Source: CALOCV01 sp942491955
GTDB lineage: Bacteria > Chlamydiota > Chlamydiia > Chlamydiales > CALOCV01
Direction: 5' to 3'
NCBI GenBank assembly: GCA_942491955.1
Contig: CALOCV010000042.1
Location: 1 to 19,912, forward strand
Length of the DNA: 19,912 nucleotides
Shown: positions 9,437-17,892 of the stretch, piece by piece
Position numbering within the stretch: position 1 is the first letter of the stretch
Layout: each line of letters begins with the position of its first letter
Position numbers and translations under genes: made by a program
Notes under the pieces: model-generated
What the model saw: only the letters and a program-made list of their open reading frames with translations
Databases searched by the model: none
What the model was told of the DNA's origin: nothing

Positions 9437-10702
9437 CTATGCCATCAAAAGCAGATAGGTTCCAACTCCCGCAAAAAAACCAATGATGGCGGAAAAGGCA
9501 ACGCGCCGCAAATACCAGAAGAAATCGACCTGTTCCAGCCCCATGAGAGCGACTCCCGCTGCAGAACCAATAAGGAGGATACTTCCCCCTGTTCCGGCAC
9601 AAAAGGCAAGCATAACCCAAAAGGAGTTATCGATTGGAAAACTGGAAAGAGGATACATATTCATCGTTGCTGCCACGAGTGGCACATTATCCACAATGGA
9701 AGAGGCAAGACCAATGAGGATTGCCAGCCAATGAGGTTCACCAATGGTTTGCTCTAAGAAGAAAGCAAGTTTTTCAAGAAGGCCCGCTTCAGCCAAGGCA
9801 TCGACGGCAAGCAAAATACCAAGAAAAAAGAATGGTGTAGTGAGGTCGACTTTTGACATGACTTGTGGAACACGCAAATGGTAACGCTCTTCGACCTCTC
9901 TGTGGGCTATATCGGTAATCAACCACATAATCCCCAATCCAAAAAGGATTGCCATGAAAGGAGGAAGCCCTGTAAGGAGCTTAAATAGAGGAACTCCTGC
10001 TAGACAACCGATCCCAAGAAAGAAAACGAAGCGACCAAGGGGAGCCATCTCCGTTGCATTGTCTTCTGGAAAAGTAAACCTCCCCTTTAAAAAAAAGCTC
10101 ATACAAAAAAGAGAGGCAACCACACAAGCAATGCTCGGCAAAAATAGCATTTCAATAATCGTTGGTGTGGTGAGTTGTCCTCCGATCCAAAGCATGGTGG
10201 TTGTGACATCGCCGATAGGGGTCCAGGCCCCTCCTGCATTGGCAGCAACAACGACAGCTGAGCCGAGAAGCATGCGATCTTCGCCTTTAGGTAACAGTTT
10301 TTTTAAAAGAGAAATAATAACAATGGTCGTCGTTAAATTGTCGAGAAGGGCCGAAAGAAAGAAGGTCAAAAAACCAATAAACCATAATAATTTTTTTTTT
10401 GAATGAATCCGAATCACACGAGCCAGGAGGGAAAAAGCTCCGTGGGAGCTAATGATCTCTACAATGGTCAGAGCACCCAGTAAAAACAAAATGACCTGCA
10501 TGGTACTCGCTAAATGAGTACAAAATACGGGCAATAGGGATTCGTGAGGAATGCGGCTAAATTGTAAAACCCAACAAAGAATCCCTGTAAGCAAAGCGAT
10601 CGCTGCTTTATTGACCTTCGTCTGATGTTCCAGGGTAATCAAGAGATAACCCATCAGAAAAATGATCACCATCCAAGTGGTAGGAGAGAAAAGAATATCC
10701 AT
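9437..10702 (-). CDS. nhaD: Na+/H+ antiporter NhaD
   Basis: 421 residues, almost entirely hydrophobic, with about ten to twelve membrane spans. It exchanges cytoplasmic Na+ (or Li+) for H+ at the inner membrane. NhaD features are clear: SALLDNLTTTIVIISLL (about 117-133) with the paired Asp-Asn, ANAGGAWTPIGDVTTTMLW (about 154-172), and the second-half motif SSIVDNVPLVAATMN. The length fits the family (400-480). It starts with ATG at 10702; a GAGATAG lies about 11 nt before it. It lies 69 bp behind the CaCA exchanger gene on the same strand. A weak hairpin with a T6 tail is possible in that gap, so co-transcription is uncertain. Its last 217 coding bp are copied at 8332-8552. Confidence 0.93.
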   Translation of the reverse strand: MDILFSPTTWMVIIFLMGYLLITLEHQTKVNKAAIALLTGILCWVLQFSRIPHESLLPVFCTHLASTMQVILFLLGALTIVEIISSHGAFSLLARVIRIHSKKKLLWFIGFLTFFLSALLDNLTTTIVIISLLKKLLPKGEDRMLLGSAVVVAANAGGAWTPIGDVTTTMLWIGGQLTTPTIIEMLFLPSIACVVASLFCMSFFLKGRFTFPEDNATEMAPLGRFVFFLGIGCLAGVPLFKLLTGLPPFMAILFGLGIMWLITDIAHREVEERYHLRVPQVMSKVDLTTPFFFLGILLAVDALAEAGLLEKLAFFLEQTIGEPHWLAILIGLASSIVDNVPLVAATMNMYPLSSFPIDNSFWVMLAFCAGTGGSILLIGSAAGVALMGLEQVDFFWYLRRVAFSAIIGFFAGVGTYLLLMA

Positions 10703-10761
10703 AATGTTTTCTATCTCATGAAAAAAGGGAGTAGTTTAACCTCTTTTTGCTTTCCTGTCTT

Positions 10762-10779
10762 GGGCGTGTGGTCAATTAG
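10762..10779. repeat. Solo 18-bp terminal-repeat-like end
   Basis: GGGCGTGTGGTCAATTAG matches the ends of the element at 12744-13068 except at two or three positions. On the minus strand it provides the TGA stop (10774-10772) of the exchanger gene. Confidence 0.55.
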
Positions 10780-11695
10780 CTAAAATGGCAATATATATTG
10801 CGTAAAAGAAAATAAGAAGACCTCCTTCCCAACGTTGAATGGTCCATTCGGTTCGGATTAAAGGAAATAAAATCACCGTAAAAAGGAGCATGACCACAAA
10901 AGAAAACCCACTAAAGGCAAATAGATCCAATGGGCGGAAAATCGATGCACAAGCAAGAACAACAAGAATATTGTAAATATTGGAACCGATTACATTACCA
11001 AGAACGATATCTCCCTCACCTCTTCGCGCAGCAACCACTGAAGTCGCTAGCTCAGGAAGGCTTGTCCCAATGGCAACCAGAGTAAGACCGATCACAGCTT
11101 GTGAAATGCCAAGATTTGTGGCCAAAGCCGTTGCTCCTCGAACAAGAGCTTCTGACCCTCCAATAAGTAGAAGCAAACCACCTAAAACAAGAAGCCACGA
11201 AACCCAAATTTCAGCTGAAGGAACATAGATTACTTCTTTTTCTTTATCCTCTTTTTTTGCGAAAACAATCAAGACAGAGGTATAGATGATCGCACCTACA
11301 AACAAACCCATTCCCAACCAACGGGGAAAATGACCATACATTCCCGCACAAGAAACAATAAGAGAAACGACAAAAAGAATGGGTAGATCCAACCGGAAGA
11401 TTTGCAAATGGACATCAAGAGGACGGATCAGCGCCGCTAGGCCCAAAATCAATCCAATATTGGCGATATTGGAACCGACAATATTCCCCATAGCTAAATC
11501 TCCTTCCCCTAGAAGGGCTGCTTGCACAGAGACAAATAATTCGGGTGAACTCGTCGCCATGGCCACCACCGTCAATCCAACGACAAGAGAGGAGATTCCC
11601 CAGCGAAGAGCGAGATCACGACTCCCCTTAACCAGACCTTCAGCTCCTCCGTATAAAAAAAGAATACCGATCAAAATCAACAAAAAATCTATCAT
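10772..11695 (-). CDS. CaCA-family Na+/Ca2+ (cation/H+) exchanger, YrbG-like
   Basis: 307 residues with about ten hydrophobic spans in two inverted halves. The two alpha repeats that form the ion site are plain: GLTVVAMATSSPEL (40-53) with GNIVGSNIANIG in the first half, and GLTLVAIGTSLPELATSV with GNVIGSNIYNI in the second, each with its conserved Glu. It exports Ca2+ or another cation in exchange for Na+ or H+ at the inner membrane. I chose ATG 11695 because the protein then begins with the first membrane segment, as family members do; the in-frame GTG at 11749 would add 18 residues. No ribosome-binding site precedes this ATG, and a promoter -10 ends only 7 nt before it, so the mRNA may be leaderless. 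The stop codon lies within a repeat end. Confidence 0.93.
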   Translation of the reverse strand: MIDFLLILIGILFLYGGAEGLVKGSRDLALRWGISSLVVGLTVVAMATSSPELFVSVQAALLGEGDLAMGNIVGSNIANIGLILGLAALIRPLDVHLQIFRLDLPILFVVSLIVSCAGMYGHFPRWLGMGLFVGAIIYTSVLIVFAKKEDKEKEVIYVPSAEIWVSWLLVLGGLLLLIGGSEALVRGATALATNLGISQAVIGLTLVAIGTSLPELATSVVAARRGEGDIVLGNVIGSNIYNILVVLACASIFRPLDLFAFSGFSFVVMLLFTVILFPLIRTEWTIQRWEGGLLIFFYAIYIAILAN

Positions 11696-11702
11696 ATAAA
11701 GT

Positions 11703-11730
11703 ATTGTAATTAAATAGATAAATGTGTAAA
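11703..11730 (-). promoter_or_regulatory. Promoter of the CaCA exchanger
   Basis: On the minus strand TTTACA (11730-11725), 16 nt, TACAAT (11708-11703). The start codon begins 7 nt after the -10, at the expected transcription start. Confidence 0.55.
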
Positions 11731-11732
11731 AT
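11704..11732 (+). promoter_or_regulatory. Promoter of the alpha/beta hydrolase gene
   Basis: TTGTAA (11704-11709), 17 nt, TAAAAT (11727-11732), giving a leader of about 32 nt to ATG 11771. It overlaps the opposing promoter base for base, so the two cannot be occupied at once. Confidence 0.5.
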
Positions 11733-11770
11733 TTTTTCTGTTTATGCACTTACAAATATTTGGAGAATTC

Positions 11771-12727
11771 ATGAGGGTCCCAGTTCATTTTCCGTCACAT
11801 TATGATCAATGGATCGATCAAGAGAACGCGATCTATCCAAATCGTTTTTTCCAACAGTTTTACAACCCTCCTCTTAGCAAACGCATCCAATATTTTATGC
11901 TTACTTCTTTTAGAGGCTTGTTCTATTTCTTGAAGGCTACAGTAAAAAATACGCTTCTTTTAGGAAAAAAAAATCCCTATAAAACTCTTTCTCCCATCTC
12001 GCATCGAGCAGGTCTTATCGTCGGTTTTCACGGTTTGAATGGACAACCCTCTGTCTGGAATGCTCTTACTGCACAGTATAAGAAGCAGAATAAAGAAGAA
12101 AGACCCATCGATCTATTTACACCACCCCTTCCTAAAAAAGGGCATTGCCATCTAGACGATGAGACCATAAAACCGATCTTTGATCCCATCAAAGCCTGGA
12201 TTCAATGCAATCCTGGTAAACCTGTTGTCATTCATGGCCAATCTATGGGGAGTCGTTTTTCTACCAATCTGGAGTATTGTTTGCGAACAGAATGCCCTAA
12301 TACACCTGTCTATTTCTCCTTAACAGGAGGAGTTTTGTATGGTACCTCTCTTGTGAACAAGATCGCAAAAAAAATCCCACCTAATATCCTAGAAAAATGC
12401 ACTTTTGGATTGATGAGTAAAAAAATATGCGAAGAATTATCACTAGGCAGCGCATCGTCCAAACAACTTCTTAAAAAACTCCGCGAACCCTTTGCTTCTC
12501 ATGTGGCACCGAGAGTATATCGCTTCTATGCCACACCTGGAGATTCGCATGTGAAAGAATACAGCTCTTCTTTACCTCAACTTTCTCAAAACAACAACAT
12601 CCAAGAAAAACATTATTTTTTCCTTGGATATGATCACAACTCACTCGTCGAATGCGACACTAAAAGACGTGTAAGCGAAATCTGGACGTGGATGACTCCC
12701 TATATGCACACCCAAACCAATTCTTGA
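11771..12727 (+). CDS. Alpha/beta-hydrolase fold protein (lipase/esterase-like)
   Basis: 318 residues. ATG 11771 is preferred over the in-frame ATG at 11744 because GGAGAA sits at the right distance before it. The fold is indicated by VGFHGLNGQPSVW (84-96; oxyanion-type HG), the nucleophile elbow VVIHGQSMGS (152-161) with Ser158 in GxSxG, then Asp258 in TPGDSHV and His289 in GYDHNSLVE, in the correct order for a catalytic triad. There is no clear signal peptide; a moderately hydrophobic stretch lies at about 40-65. The substrate cannot be read from the sequence. It is transcribed divergently from the exchanger and is followed directly by a palindromic element that may end the transcript. Confidence 0.75.
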   Translation: MRVPVHFPSHYDQWIDQENAIYPNRFFQQFYNPPLSKRIQYFMLTSFRGLFYFLKATVKNTLLLGKKNPYKTLSPISHRAGLIVGFHGLNGQPSVWNALTAQYKKQNKEERPIDLFTPPLPKKGHCHLDDETIKPIFDPIKAWIQCNPGKPVVIHGQSMGSRFSTNLEYCLRTECPNTPVYFSLTGGVLYGTSLVNKIAKKIPPNILEKCTFGLMSKKICEELSLGSASSKQLLKKLREPFASHVAPRVYRFYATPGDSHVKEYSSSLPQLSQNNNIQEKHYFFLGYDHNSLVECDTKRRVSEIWTWMTPYMHTQTNS

Positions 12728-12741
12728 AGTTGCTTGGATAT

Positions 12742-13070
12742 TAGGGTGTGTCATCAATTAGATGAATTTGTAGATCATGGTAGATGATTCGACGATCGTT
12801 CGTGTGGAAGCCGAAGCAAACTGAGTTCAGTTGGCGAGGCTGAACGCAAACGATCGTCGAATCAGATGCCATGAGATGCAATTTTATACCAATTCCGGTA
12901 AGAAAGTGCACAAATTGATCTTCATCTTTCTTTGCGCAATCTGTTTTTCTATCTTGCAAACTCACAAGAGTTTGCTGCGATCTCCAAAACAAATTTCGCA
13001 AAAAAATCCTGAATCCACTTTATGCATTTTCTTACCGGAATTGGTATTAGCCAATTGATGACACGCCCTA
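12742..13070. mobile_element. Palindromic MITE-like element with an inserted second element
   Basis: The outer ends TAGGGTGTGTCATCAATT (12742-12759) and AATTGATGACACGCCCTA (13053-13070) are inverted repeats with 17 of 18 matches. TA at both borders could be a target duplication of the IS630/Tc1 type. Inside lies a long inverted repeat around GATTCGACGATCGTT (12787-12801) and AACGATCGTCGAATC (12849-12863), extending with a few mismatches to CATGG/CCATG. The 162-bp element occupies 12886-13047, so the outer element alone is about 167 bp. No transposase is encoded. The right end provides the TAG stop of the SLC13-type gene. Confidence 0.75.
12886..13047. mobile_element. 162-bp palindromic repeat element, copy 1
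   Basis: It begins ATACCAATTCCGG and ends CCGGAATTGGTAT. Arms of 25 nt (12886-12910 and 13023-13047) pair with one mismatch. The core contains ATTGATCTTCATCTTT, CTGTTTTTCTATCTT and ACAAATTTCGCA, all shared with copy 2. There is also an internal 8-bp hairpin GCAAACTC/GAGTTTGC. It is non-coding and nested in the outer element. Confidence 0.85.
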
Positions 13071-14951
13071 ACCCAAAGGCCAAAGAATGGGGATCCAATA
13101 AATAGCCATGACAGCGACTAAAATCGTTAACGGAAAGCCAATTTTGGCATAGTCCGAGAAACGATAGCCTCCTGGTCCGTAGACGATGGTATTCGTTTGG
13201 TAACCGATCGGTGTGAGAAATGAGGAAGACGCAGCGATGGCAATGGTAATTCCTACGGCTTTAGCGGCGAGGGAACTGTCGTAACCCGCTAAACGGACCA
13301 TTTGCAACGCAATAGGGAAAACGATCAGTGCAGCGGCATTGTTGGTCATCAGTTCGGTAATACAAAGAGTCACGATGAAAATCGCACCGACAAGGGCACG
13401 AGGTTGTGCTCCACTGATTGTGATGACGAGTTGTGCAAAGTATTTAGCAACGCCTGTCACTTGAAGACCATAACCAAAACCAAAAGCCGCTCCAATCAAA
13501 ACCAAAATATCCCAGCTGATGCTCCGTTGGATTTCGCGAACAGAAATGCTTTTGGTAAAGATATAGACCATAGCAGCGCCGAGAGTCGCGATGATCATCG
13601 GCACGCCCAAAGCTGCAGCAACGACCATAGCAACAAGGACAGATAGGAGAAAAGCCATCCGCCAAGGGGAGAAGGAGACAATTTTCTCATCTTGTCGAAT
13701 GTAGTAAAAATCATTCCGGTAGTATTCGGCTCCTCGCCATCGCTCCGTCGAAAGGAGCATCAGCGTATCGCCCGGCTGAAGTAAAATGTCTCGTACACGC
13801 CCCTCGACACGCTTTCCTTGTCGGTAGACAGCTAAAACAGAGGCACCATAGGTCTTCCGAAACTGCACTCGTCCAAGGGTCTTTCCAACAAGGGACGATG
13901 TGGTTCCAACCACCACTTCGGAAAAATGAGAAGATGTCGGATCGAGTCGAAAATGAGGGTCGGCGGTCGATTTGAGCCCTTTTATTTTGTGTAGATCGGC
14001 GATTTGGTTGATATCACCCACAAAAATCAATCGATCACCTACACGGATGACATCCTCAGGCCCTGGAGAATCGATTTTTTGATAACTTCTTTCGATTTCT
14101 ACCAGATGCTTATCTTTAAGATCCCCTTCCCATGCCTTCCGTATGGTTTGATTGACAAAAGGACACTCTTCTTCAACGAGCATTTCGACGGTAAATTCCC
14201 TTGTTTGTTCCTGTAACGCCGTCGTTGGATCGGTACGAGAAGGGAGAAAACGGTAACCTAGCAAGATAATATAGATAAGTCCAATGATCGCTATGGGGAG
14301 TCCTATCTTTCCTAATTCAAAAAAAGAAATAGAAAGAGTGGGTTCATATTGTCGCAGCAAACCATCGACAATGAGGTTGGTCGATGTTCCAATCAATGTA
14401 CACATCCCCCCAAGGATTGCCGCAAATGAAAGAGGAATTAAATAACGGGAGGGACTCTCCTCTCTTTTCAAGGCCCAATTCCTCACCATGGAGGTCATCA
14501 TCAAAACAATCGGCGTATTATTCAGAAAAGCCGACATTGCACTAATAGGGGGCAAGAGCCAAGCCATGCACAGAGATGGTGACGCCGCTGTTGGGAAAAG
14601 GTGGCTCGCAATGATATGTAAAATTCCATTCACTTCAAGAGTGCGTACAATAATGCAAAGCATGGCGATAATAAAAAGAATATCTTTTGCAAATCCCGCT
14701 AAAAACTGAGCAGGAGTGAGAATCCCCACCATAACCAAAATACCAGCACTCAATACCATAACGAGATCTGGTGGCATCAACTCTTTCACTAGGGCAAAAA
14801 AAGTGAGGCAAAACAGACCAACGGTAAACCACCCTTGCCAAGAGAGTTCTTCCGTTAAAGAAAGCCATCCTCCCCAACCTGCAGAATGGTCATGGATCAA
14901 CAAGATCGGCAAGAAAAACAGGCCCAAGATAAAAAATCGGTACTTTTTCAT
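13068..14951 (-). CDS. SLC13/DASS-type Na+-coupled anion permease with two RCK_C domains
   Basis: 627 residues. A first membrane block (about 1-235) carries SAFLNNTPIVLMM (140-152) and LIGTSTNLIVDGL (187-199). Then come two TrkA_C/RCK_C soluble domains (about 250-325 and 345-402; each ends in a GDRLIFVG or GDTLMLLS strand). A second membrane block (about 430-625) has ELMTNNAAALIVFPIAL and FLTPIGYQTNTIVYGPGGY. The paired NNT/SxN sites bind Na+ and substrate in this superfamily; sulfate, phosphate or dicarboxylates are all possible. ATG 14951 is chosen because it overlaps the stop of the preceding gene as ATGA, implying translational coupling in the operon kdsD - 15460 gene - permease. Its stop codon lies in the end of a palindromic element. 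Confidence 0.9.
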   Translation of the reverse strand: MKKYRFFILGLFFLPILLIHDHSAGWGGWLSLTEELSWQGWFTVGLFCLTFFALVKELMPPDLVMVLSAGILVMVGILTPAQFLAGFAKDILFIIAMLCIIVRTLEVNGILHIIASHLFPTAASPSLCMAWLLPPISAMSAFLNNTPIVLMMTSMVRNWALKREESPSRYLIPLSFAAILGGMCTLIGTSTNLIVDGLLRQYEPTLSISFFELGKIGLPIAIIGLIYIILLGYRFLPSRTDPTTALQEQTREFTVEMLVEEECPFVNQTIRKAWEGDLKDKHLVEIERSYQKIDSPGPEDVIRVGDRLIFVGDINQIADLHKIKGLKSTADPHFRLDPTSSHFSEVVVGTTSSLVGKTLGRVQFRKTYGASVLAVYRQGKRVEGRVRDILLQPGDTLMLLSTERWRGAEYYRNDFYYIRQDEKIVSFSPWRMAFLLSVLVAMVVAAALGVPMIIATLGAAMVYIFTKSISVREIQRSISWDILVLIGAAFGFGYGLQVTGVAKYFAQLVITISGAQPRALVGAIFIVTLCITELMTNNAAALIVFPIALQMVRLAGYDSSLAAKAVGITIAIAASSSFLTPIGYQTNTIVYGPGGYRFSDYAKIGFPLTILVAVMAIYWIPILWPLG

Positions 14952-15460
14952 CTTAACCACTCTTGCAATTCTCGCCATGCTCTTTCTTGAAAATAGGGAA
15001 GGAAGAGATCACATTGATAGATTTGTCGCGATCTTGTGAGTCGTTGTTTCATGAATGATGAATTCAAGAGCTCCTTCTCAACAAAACAAAAAAAAAGGGC
15101 AATACCATAGGGATGGGTCTCTTTACAGAAAACGGCTCTCTCAATCCAAGAGAGGGGAAGAGTGCATACAACATTCCCTTCGATGAGATATGTGATGTCT
15201 CCCTTTCCATGTAATATCAGCTGATGCGGTTGCTCTTGTAAACGAACACAACGACGGTAGGGCAGCAATCCAGCTGCGATAGCAACAAACCCAATGATAA
15301 AAACAAACCATCCCCATTTTTGCAAAACGCGCACATCCCATTGCGTTCCTGCATAGAGCCATAAAAGAACACCGCATGCGGCAAAAAGGAACCCTTTTAG
15401 CAATATTTTTCTCTTTAAAGAGGGTAGAACCGTCGTTGTTAGAGTGATCGCTTCATCCAT
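14948..15460 (-). CDS. Small membrane protein of unknown function
   Basis: 170 residues. Two hydrophobic spans (about 19-38 and 48-68) precede a soluble C-terminal half rich in beta-type sequence ('LILHGKGDITYLIEGNVVCTL', 'GIALFFCFVEKELL'). This layout resembles bacterial PH-like membrane proteins, but the match is only by architecture. The start ATG at 15460 shares its A with the stop codon of kdsD (TGATG). The stop overlaps the permease start (ATGA). It therefore belongs to a coupled three-gene operon and may serve the cell envelope or the permease, which is an inference from position only. Confidence 0.75.
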   Translation of the reverse strand: MDEAITLTTTVLPSLKRKILLKGFLFAACGVLLWLYAGTQWDVRVLQKWGWFVFIIGFVAIAAGLLPYRRCVRLQEQPHQLILHGKGDITYLIEGNVVCTLPLSWIERAVFCKETHPYGIALFFCFVEKELLNSSFMKQRLTRSRQIYQCDLFLPYFQERAWRELQEWLR

Positions 15461-16437
15461 CAAAGACCCGTCTGCAAAATGTCGTGCATCTTGATCAGCC
15501 CAACAACACGCTTTTCTTCATTCAAAACAGGTAACACCATGATGGGATGTTTCTGATCTCCTTCCATCATGGAAAGAGCCGATGTTGCGAATTCTTCAGG
15601 ACAAACCCAACGGGGTGTTTTCGTCATTAATTCGACAACAGGACTTTGTAAAGCATCACTACCCCCTTGCTGGATTGAGCGACGCAAATCTCCATCGGTA
15701 AAAATACCTAATAATTCTTCATTTTGATTAACGACCAATACACAACCACATTGTTTCGTCGATAGCTCGACAAGCACTTCGAAAAGACGTTTTTCTGGGC
15801 TTGTCGTCGGTATTTTCTCCTCTTTCAGCATGAGATCTTCAACGCGCAATGATAGCCGTCGTCCGATCTGGCCTGCAGGATGATTGAGGGCATACTGATC
15901 GAGAGGGAATTTTTTTTTCTGCATTAAAGCAATGGCGAGCAAGTCACCAAAGAGCATCTGTATGGTGGTCGAGACCGTTGGTGCCATGTCATAAGGACAA
16001 AGCTCTTTTTGGAAAGGAAGAATCAATGTGTAGTCCGAAGCCTTCTCTAGCCGACTATTCTGGTCGCAAACTAAAGCAATCACCCGAGCTCCTTTGTTGC
16101 GAACAAAGGGAATGAGCTGCAAAAGTTCATCACTCTCCCCACTCTTACTCAATACGAAGAAAATATCGTCCTTTGTTACAATCCCCAAATCACCGTGTAC
16201 CGCATTGGTTGGGGAGAGGTAAATGGCCCTTGTTCCCGTCGATATCATGGTAACGGCAATTTTTTTTGCGATGAGACCACTTTTTCCCACACCCGAAAAC
16301 AGAAGAACGCCTTGACAATCTAAACATGTCTTAACCACCTCCTCTGCTCGGTGTAAGTCGAGATGAGAGAAGAAAAAATTGAGATATCGTTGTTCTTTGT
16401 GAAGAAGGTCTTGCAAAAGTTTACGCATAGGCTGCAT
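15460..16437 (-). CDS. kdsD: Arabinose-5-phosphate isomerase (KdsD/KpsF/GutQ)
   Basis: 325 residues from ATG 16437, the usual length. It converts ribulose-5-phosphate to arabinose-5-phosphate, the first step toward Kdo for lipopolysaccharide. The SIS domain (about 30-190) shows GVLLFSGVGKSGLIAKKIA (43-61), the catalytic-site stretch NAVHGDLG (78-85), SKSGESDEL (97-105) and the family signature HPAGQIGRRL (186-195). Two CBS domains follow (about 200-258 and 265-325: GIFTDGDLRRSI; VVGLIKMHDIL). Start choice: ATG 16437 overlaps the -10 of the best promoter, and ATG 16428 lies exactly where that promoter would start transcription. A start at 16428 (three residues shorter) is therefore possible, as is the upstream TTG 16464. 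First gene of the operon. Confidence 0.95.
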   Translation of the reverse strand: MQPMRKLLQDLLHKEQRYLNFFFSHLDLHRAEEVVKTCLDCQGVLLFSGVGKSGLIAKKIAVTMISTGTRAIYLSPTNAVHGDLGIVTKDDIFFVLSKSGESDELLQLIPFVRNKGARVIALVCDQNSRLEKASDYTLILPFQKELCPYDMAPTVSTTIQMLFGDLLAIALMQKKKFPLDQYALNHPAGQIGRRLSLRVEDLMLKEEKIPTTSPEKRLFEVLVELSTKQCGCVLVVNQNEELLGIFTDGDLRRSIQQGGSDALQSPVVELMTKTPRWVCPEEFATSALSMMEGDQKHPIMVLPVLNEEKRVVGLIKMHDILQTGL

Positions 16438-16464
16438 TGTACTGAAGTAATTGATATGGCTCAA
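16436..16464 (-). promoter_or_regulatory. Promoter of the kdsD operon
   Basis: On the minus strand TTGAGC (16464-16459), 17 nt, TACAAT (16441-16436). Seven nt after it is the ATG at 16428. The same TACAAT-N7-ATG spacing is seen before the CaCA exchanger. Confidence 0.5.
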
Positions 16465-16474
16465 GGTCTAGCGT

Positions 16475-17892
16475 ATGCATAAAAAGAATATTGCCTTTGC
16501 TCGAGGCGATGGTATCGGTCCGGAAATCATGGATGTCACTCTACGCATCCTCCAAGCTGCCCAACTCCCCTTTGTTTTTCATGAAGTGGAAATTGGGGAG
16601 AAAGTCTATCTCAGGGGGAAACAACCGGGATGGGTCCTTCAACGTGGGACGTTTTGCGCAATACCGATGCTTTTTTAAAAGCTCCCATCACAACCCCTCA
16701 AGGGGGAGGTTACAAGAGTTTAAACGTTACTGTAAGAACCGCTCTTGGCCTTTATGCCAATGTCCGTCCCTGTGTCTCATACTCCCCCTTTGTCCCTACA
16801 AAGCATCCCAGTATGGACGTCGTCATTGTTCGCGAGAATGAAGAAGATCTCTATGCCGGCATCGAATACCGTCCGACACGCAATTTGCAACAAGCCCTAA
16901 AAATCATTTCGAGAGAGGGATCTGAAAGAATCATTCGGTATGCCTTTGCCTTTGCAGAACAGCAAGGGAGAAAAAAGGTGACCTGTTTTACCAAAGACAA
17001 CATTCTCAAGCAGACGGATGGTCTTTTCCATTCCATCTTTCGCGAAGTCGCTAAAGAGTACCCCTCGATCGAATCGGAGCATTGGATCGTCGATATTGGT
17101 GCAGCAAAACTCGCCGACACACCCGAACTTTTTGATGTTATTGTATTGCCTAACTTATACGGAGATATTTTATCCGATGTGGCCGCACAGATTGCTGGTT
17201 CGGTCGGTCTTGCTGGCTCGGCCAACATCGGCCAGCATACGGCCATGTTCGAAGCAATCCACGGCTCTGCACCAAGGCAAGCGGGGAAAAATACGGCCAA
17301 TCCCTCTGGTCTCCTTCTTGCAGCCGTCATGATGTGCAACGATTTGGGATTTCCTAAAGAAGCAACGATGATGCACAATGCCTGGCTCCGCACTATTGAA
17401 GAGGGAATTCACACCTATGACCTCTGTCGAGGAAAAAGAGAATCCGTTGGAACCCAAGAATTTGGTCAAGCGGTCGAAGCACGCCTTGGGAAAAAGCCCG
17501 AATCTCTCTCTCCCGTTCACTATGGGGAGAAACCCTTCATCCTTCACAAAGTACCTTCCCTCTCTCTTTCTGAGGAAAAGCGCCTTGTTGGGGTGGATAT
17601 TTTTATCGATCACAATGGCACGATAGAGACCTTGGTCACAAAATTGCAGCGTCTCTCTTCAGGAGAAATGGCCCTCGAATGGATTGCTAATCGGGGTGCC
17701 ATCGTTTGGCCAAAAAAACAAGAAGAGACCCTTTGTATTGATCACTGGCGTTGTCGTTACCTCTCTCATCGAGGCATTGACCCAAAACAAATCGTTCATT
17801 TTCTTGGCCAATTAGCATCTGCTGACATCGCCTTTACACAGGCTGAAAATCTCTACCTCTACGATGGAAAGCCCGGCTTTAGTATTTTGTAA
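16475..17892 (+). pseudogene. icd: Isocitrate dehydrogenase, one apparent frameshift
   Basis: Oxidises isocitrate to 2-oxoglutarate in the TCA cycle. The first frame (ARGDGIGPEIMDVTLRIL...GEKVYLRG) goes out of register at a G5 run (16614-16618). With one more G it reads VYLRGETTGMGPSTWDVL into the second frame, which stays open to the TAA at 17890-17892. The joined protein would be 472 residues, the length of the long Rickettsia/Thermus-type enzymes. Key sites are present: TPQGGGYKSLNVTVR with the substrate/phosphorylation Ser, LGLYANVRPC, VRENEEDLYAGIEY, FTKDNILKQTDG, PNLYGDILSDVAAQIAGSVG, and the cofactor loop HGSAPRQAGKNTANP. The C-terminal extra domain (from about 335) is also there. AAGG lies 8 nt before ATG 16475. 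Everything else is conserved, so an assembly indel is as likely as true loss. Confidence 0.9.

Noticed and set aside
10706..10748. Intrinsic terminator between the exchanger and nhaD
   Set aside because: AAAAAGAGG and CTCCCTTTTTT pair only with mismatches in a mostly A-T stem; too weak to call.
12741..13058. Frames of 75-86 codons in the palindromic elements
   Set aside because: They span inverted repeats and have no start signals; non-coding elements explain the sequence.
16851..17613. Long minus-strand frames of 147-180 codons
   Set aside because: Antisense to icd, with no family features; typical third-position shadows.
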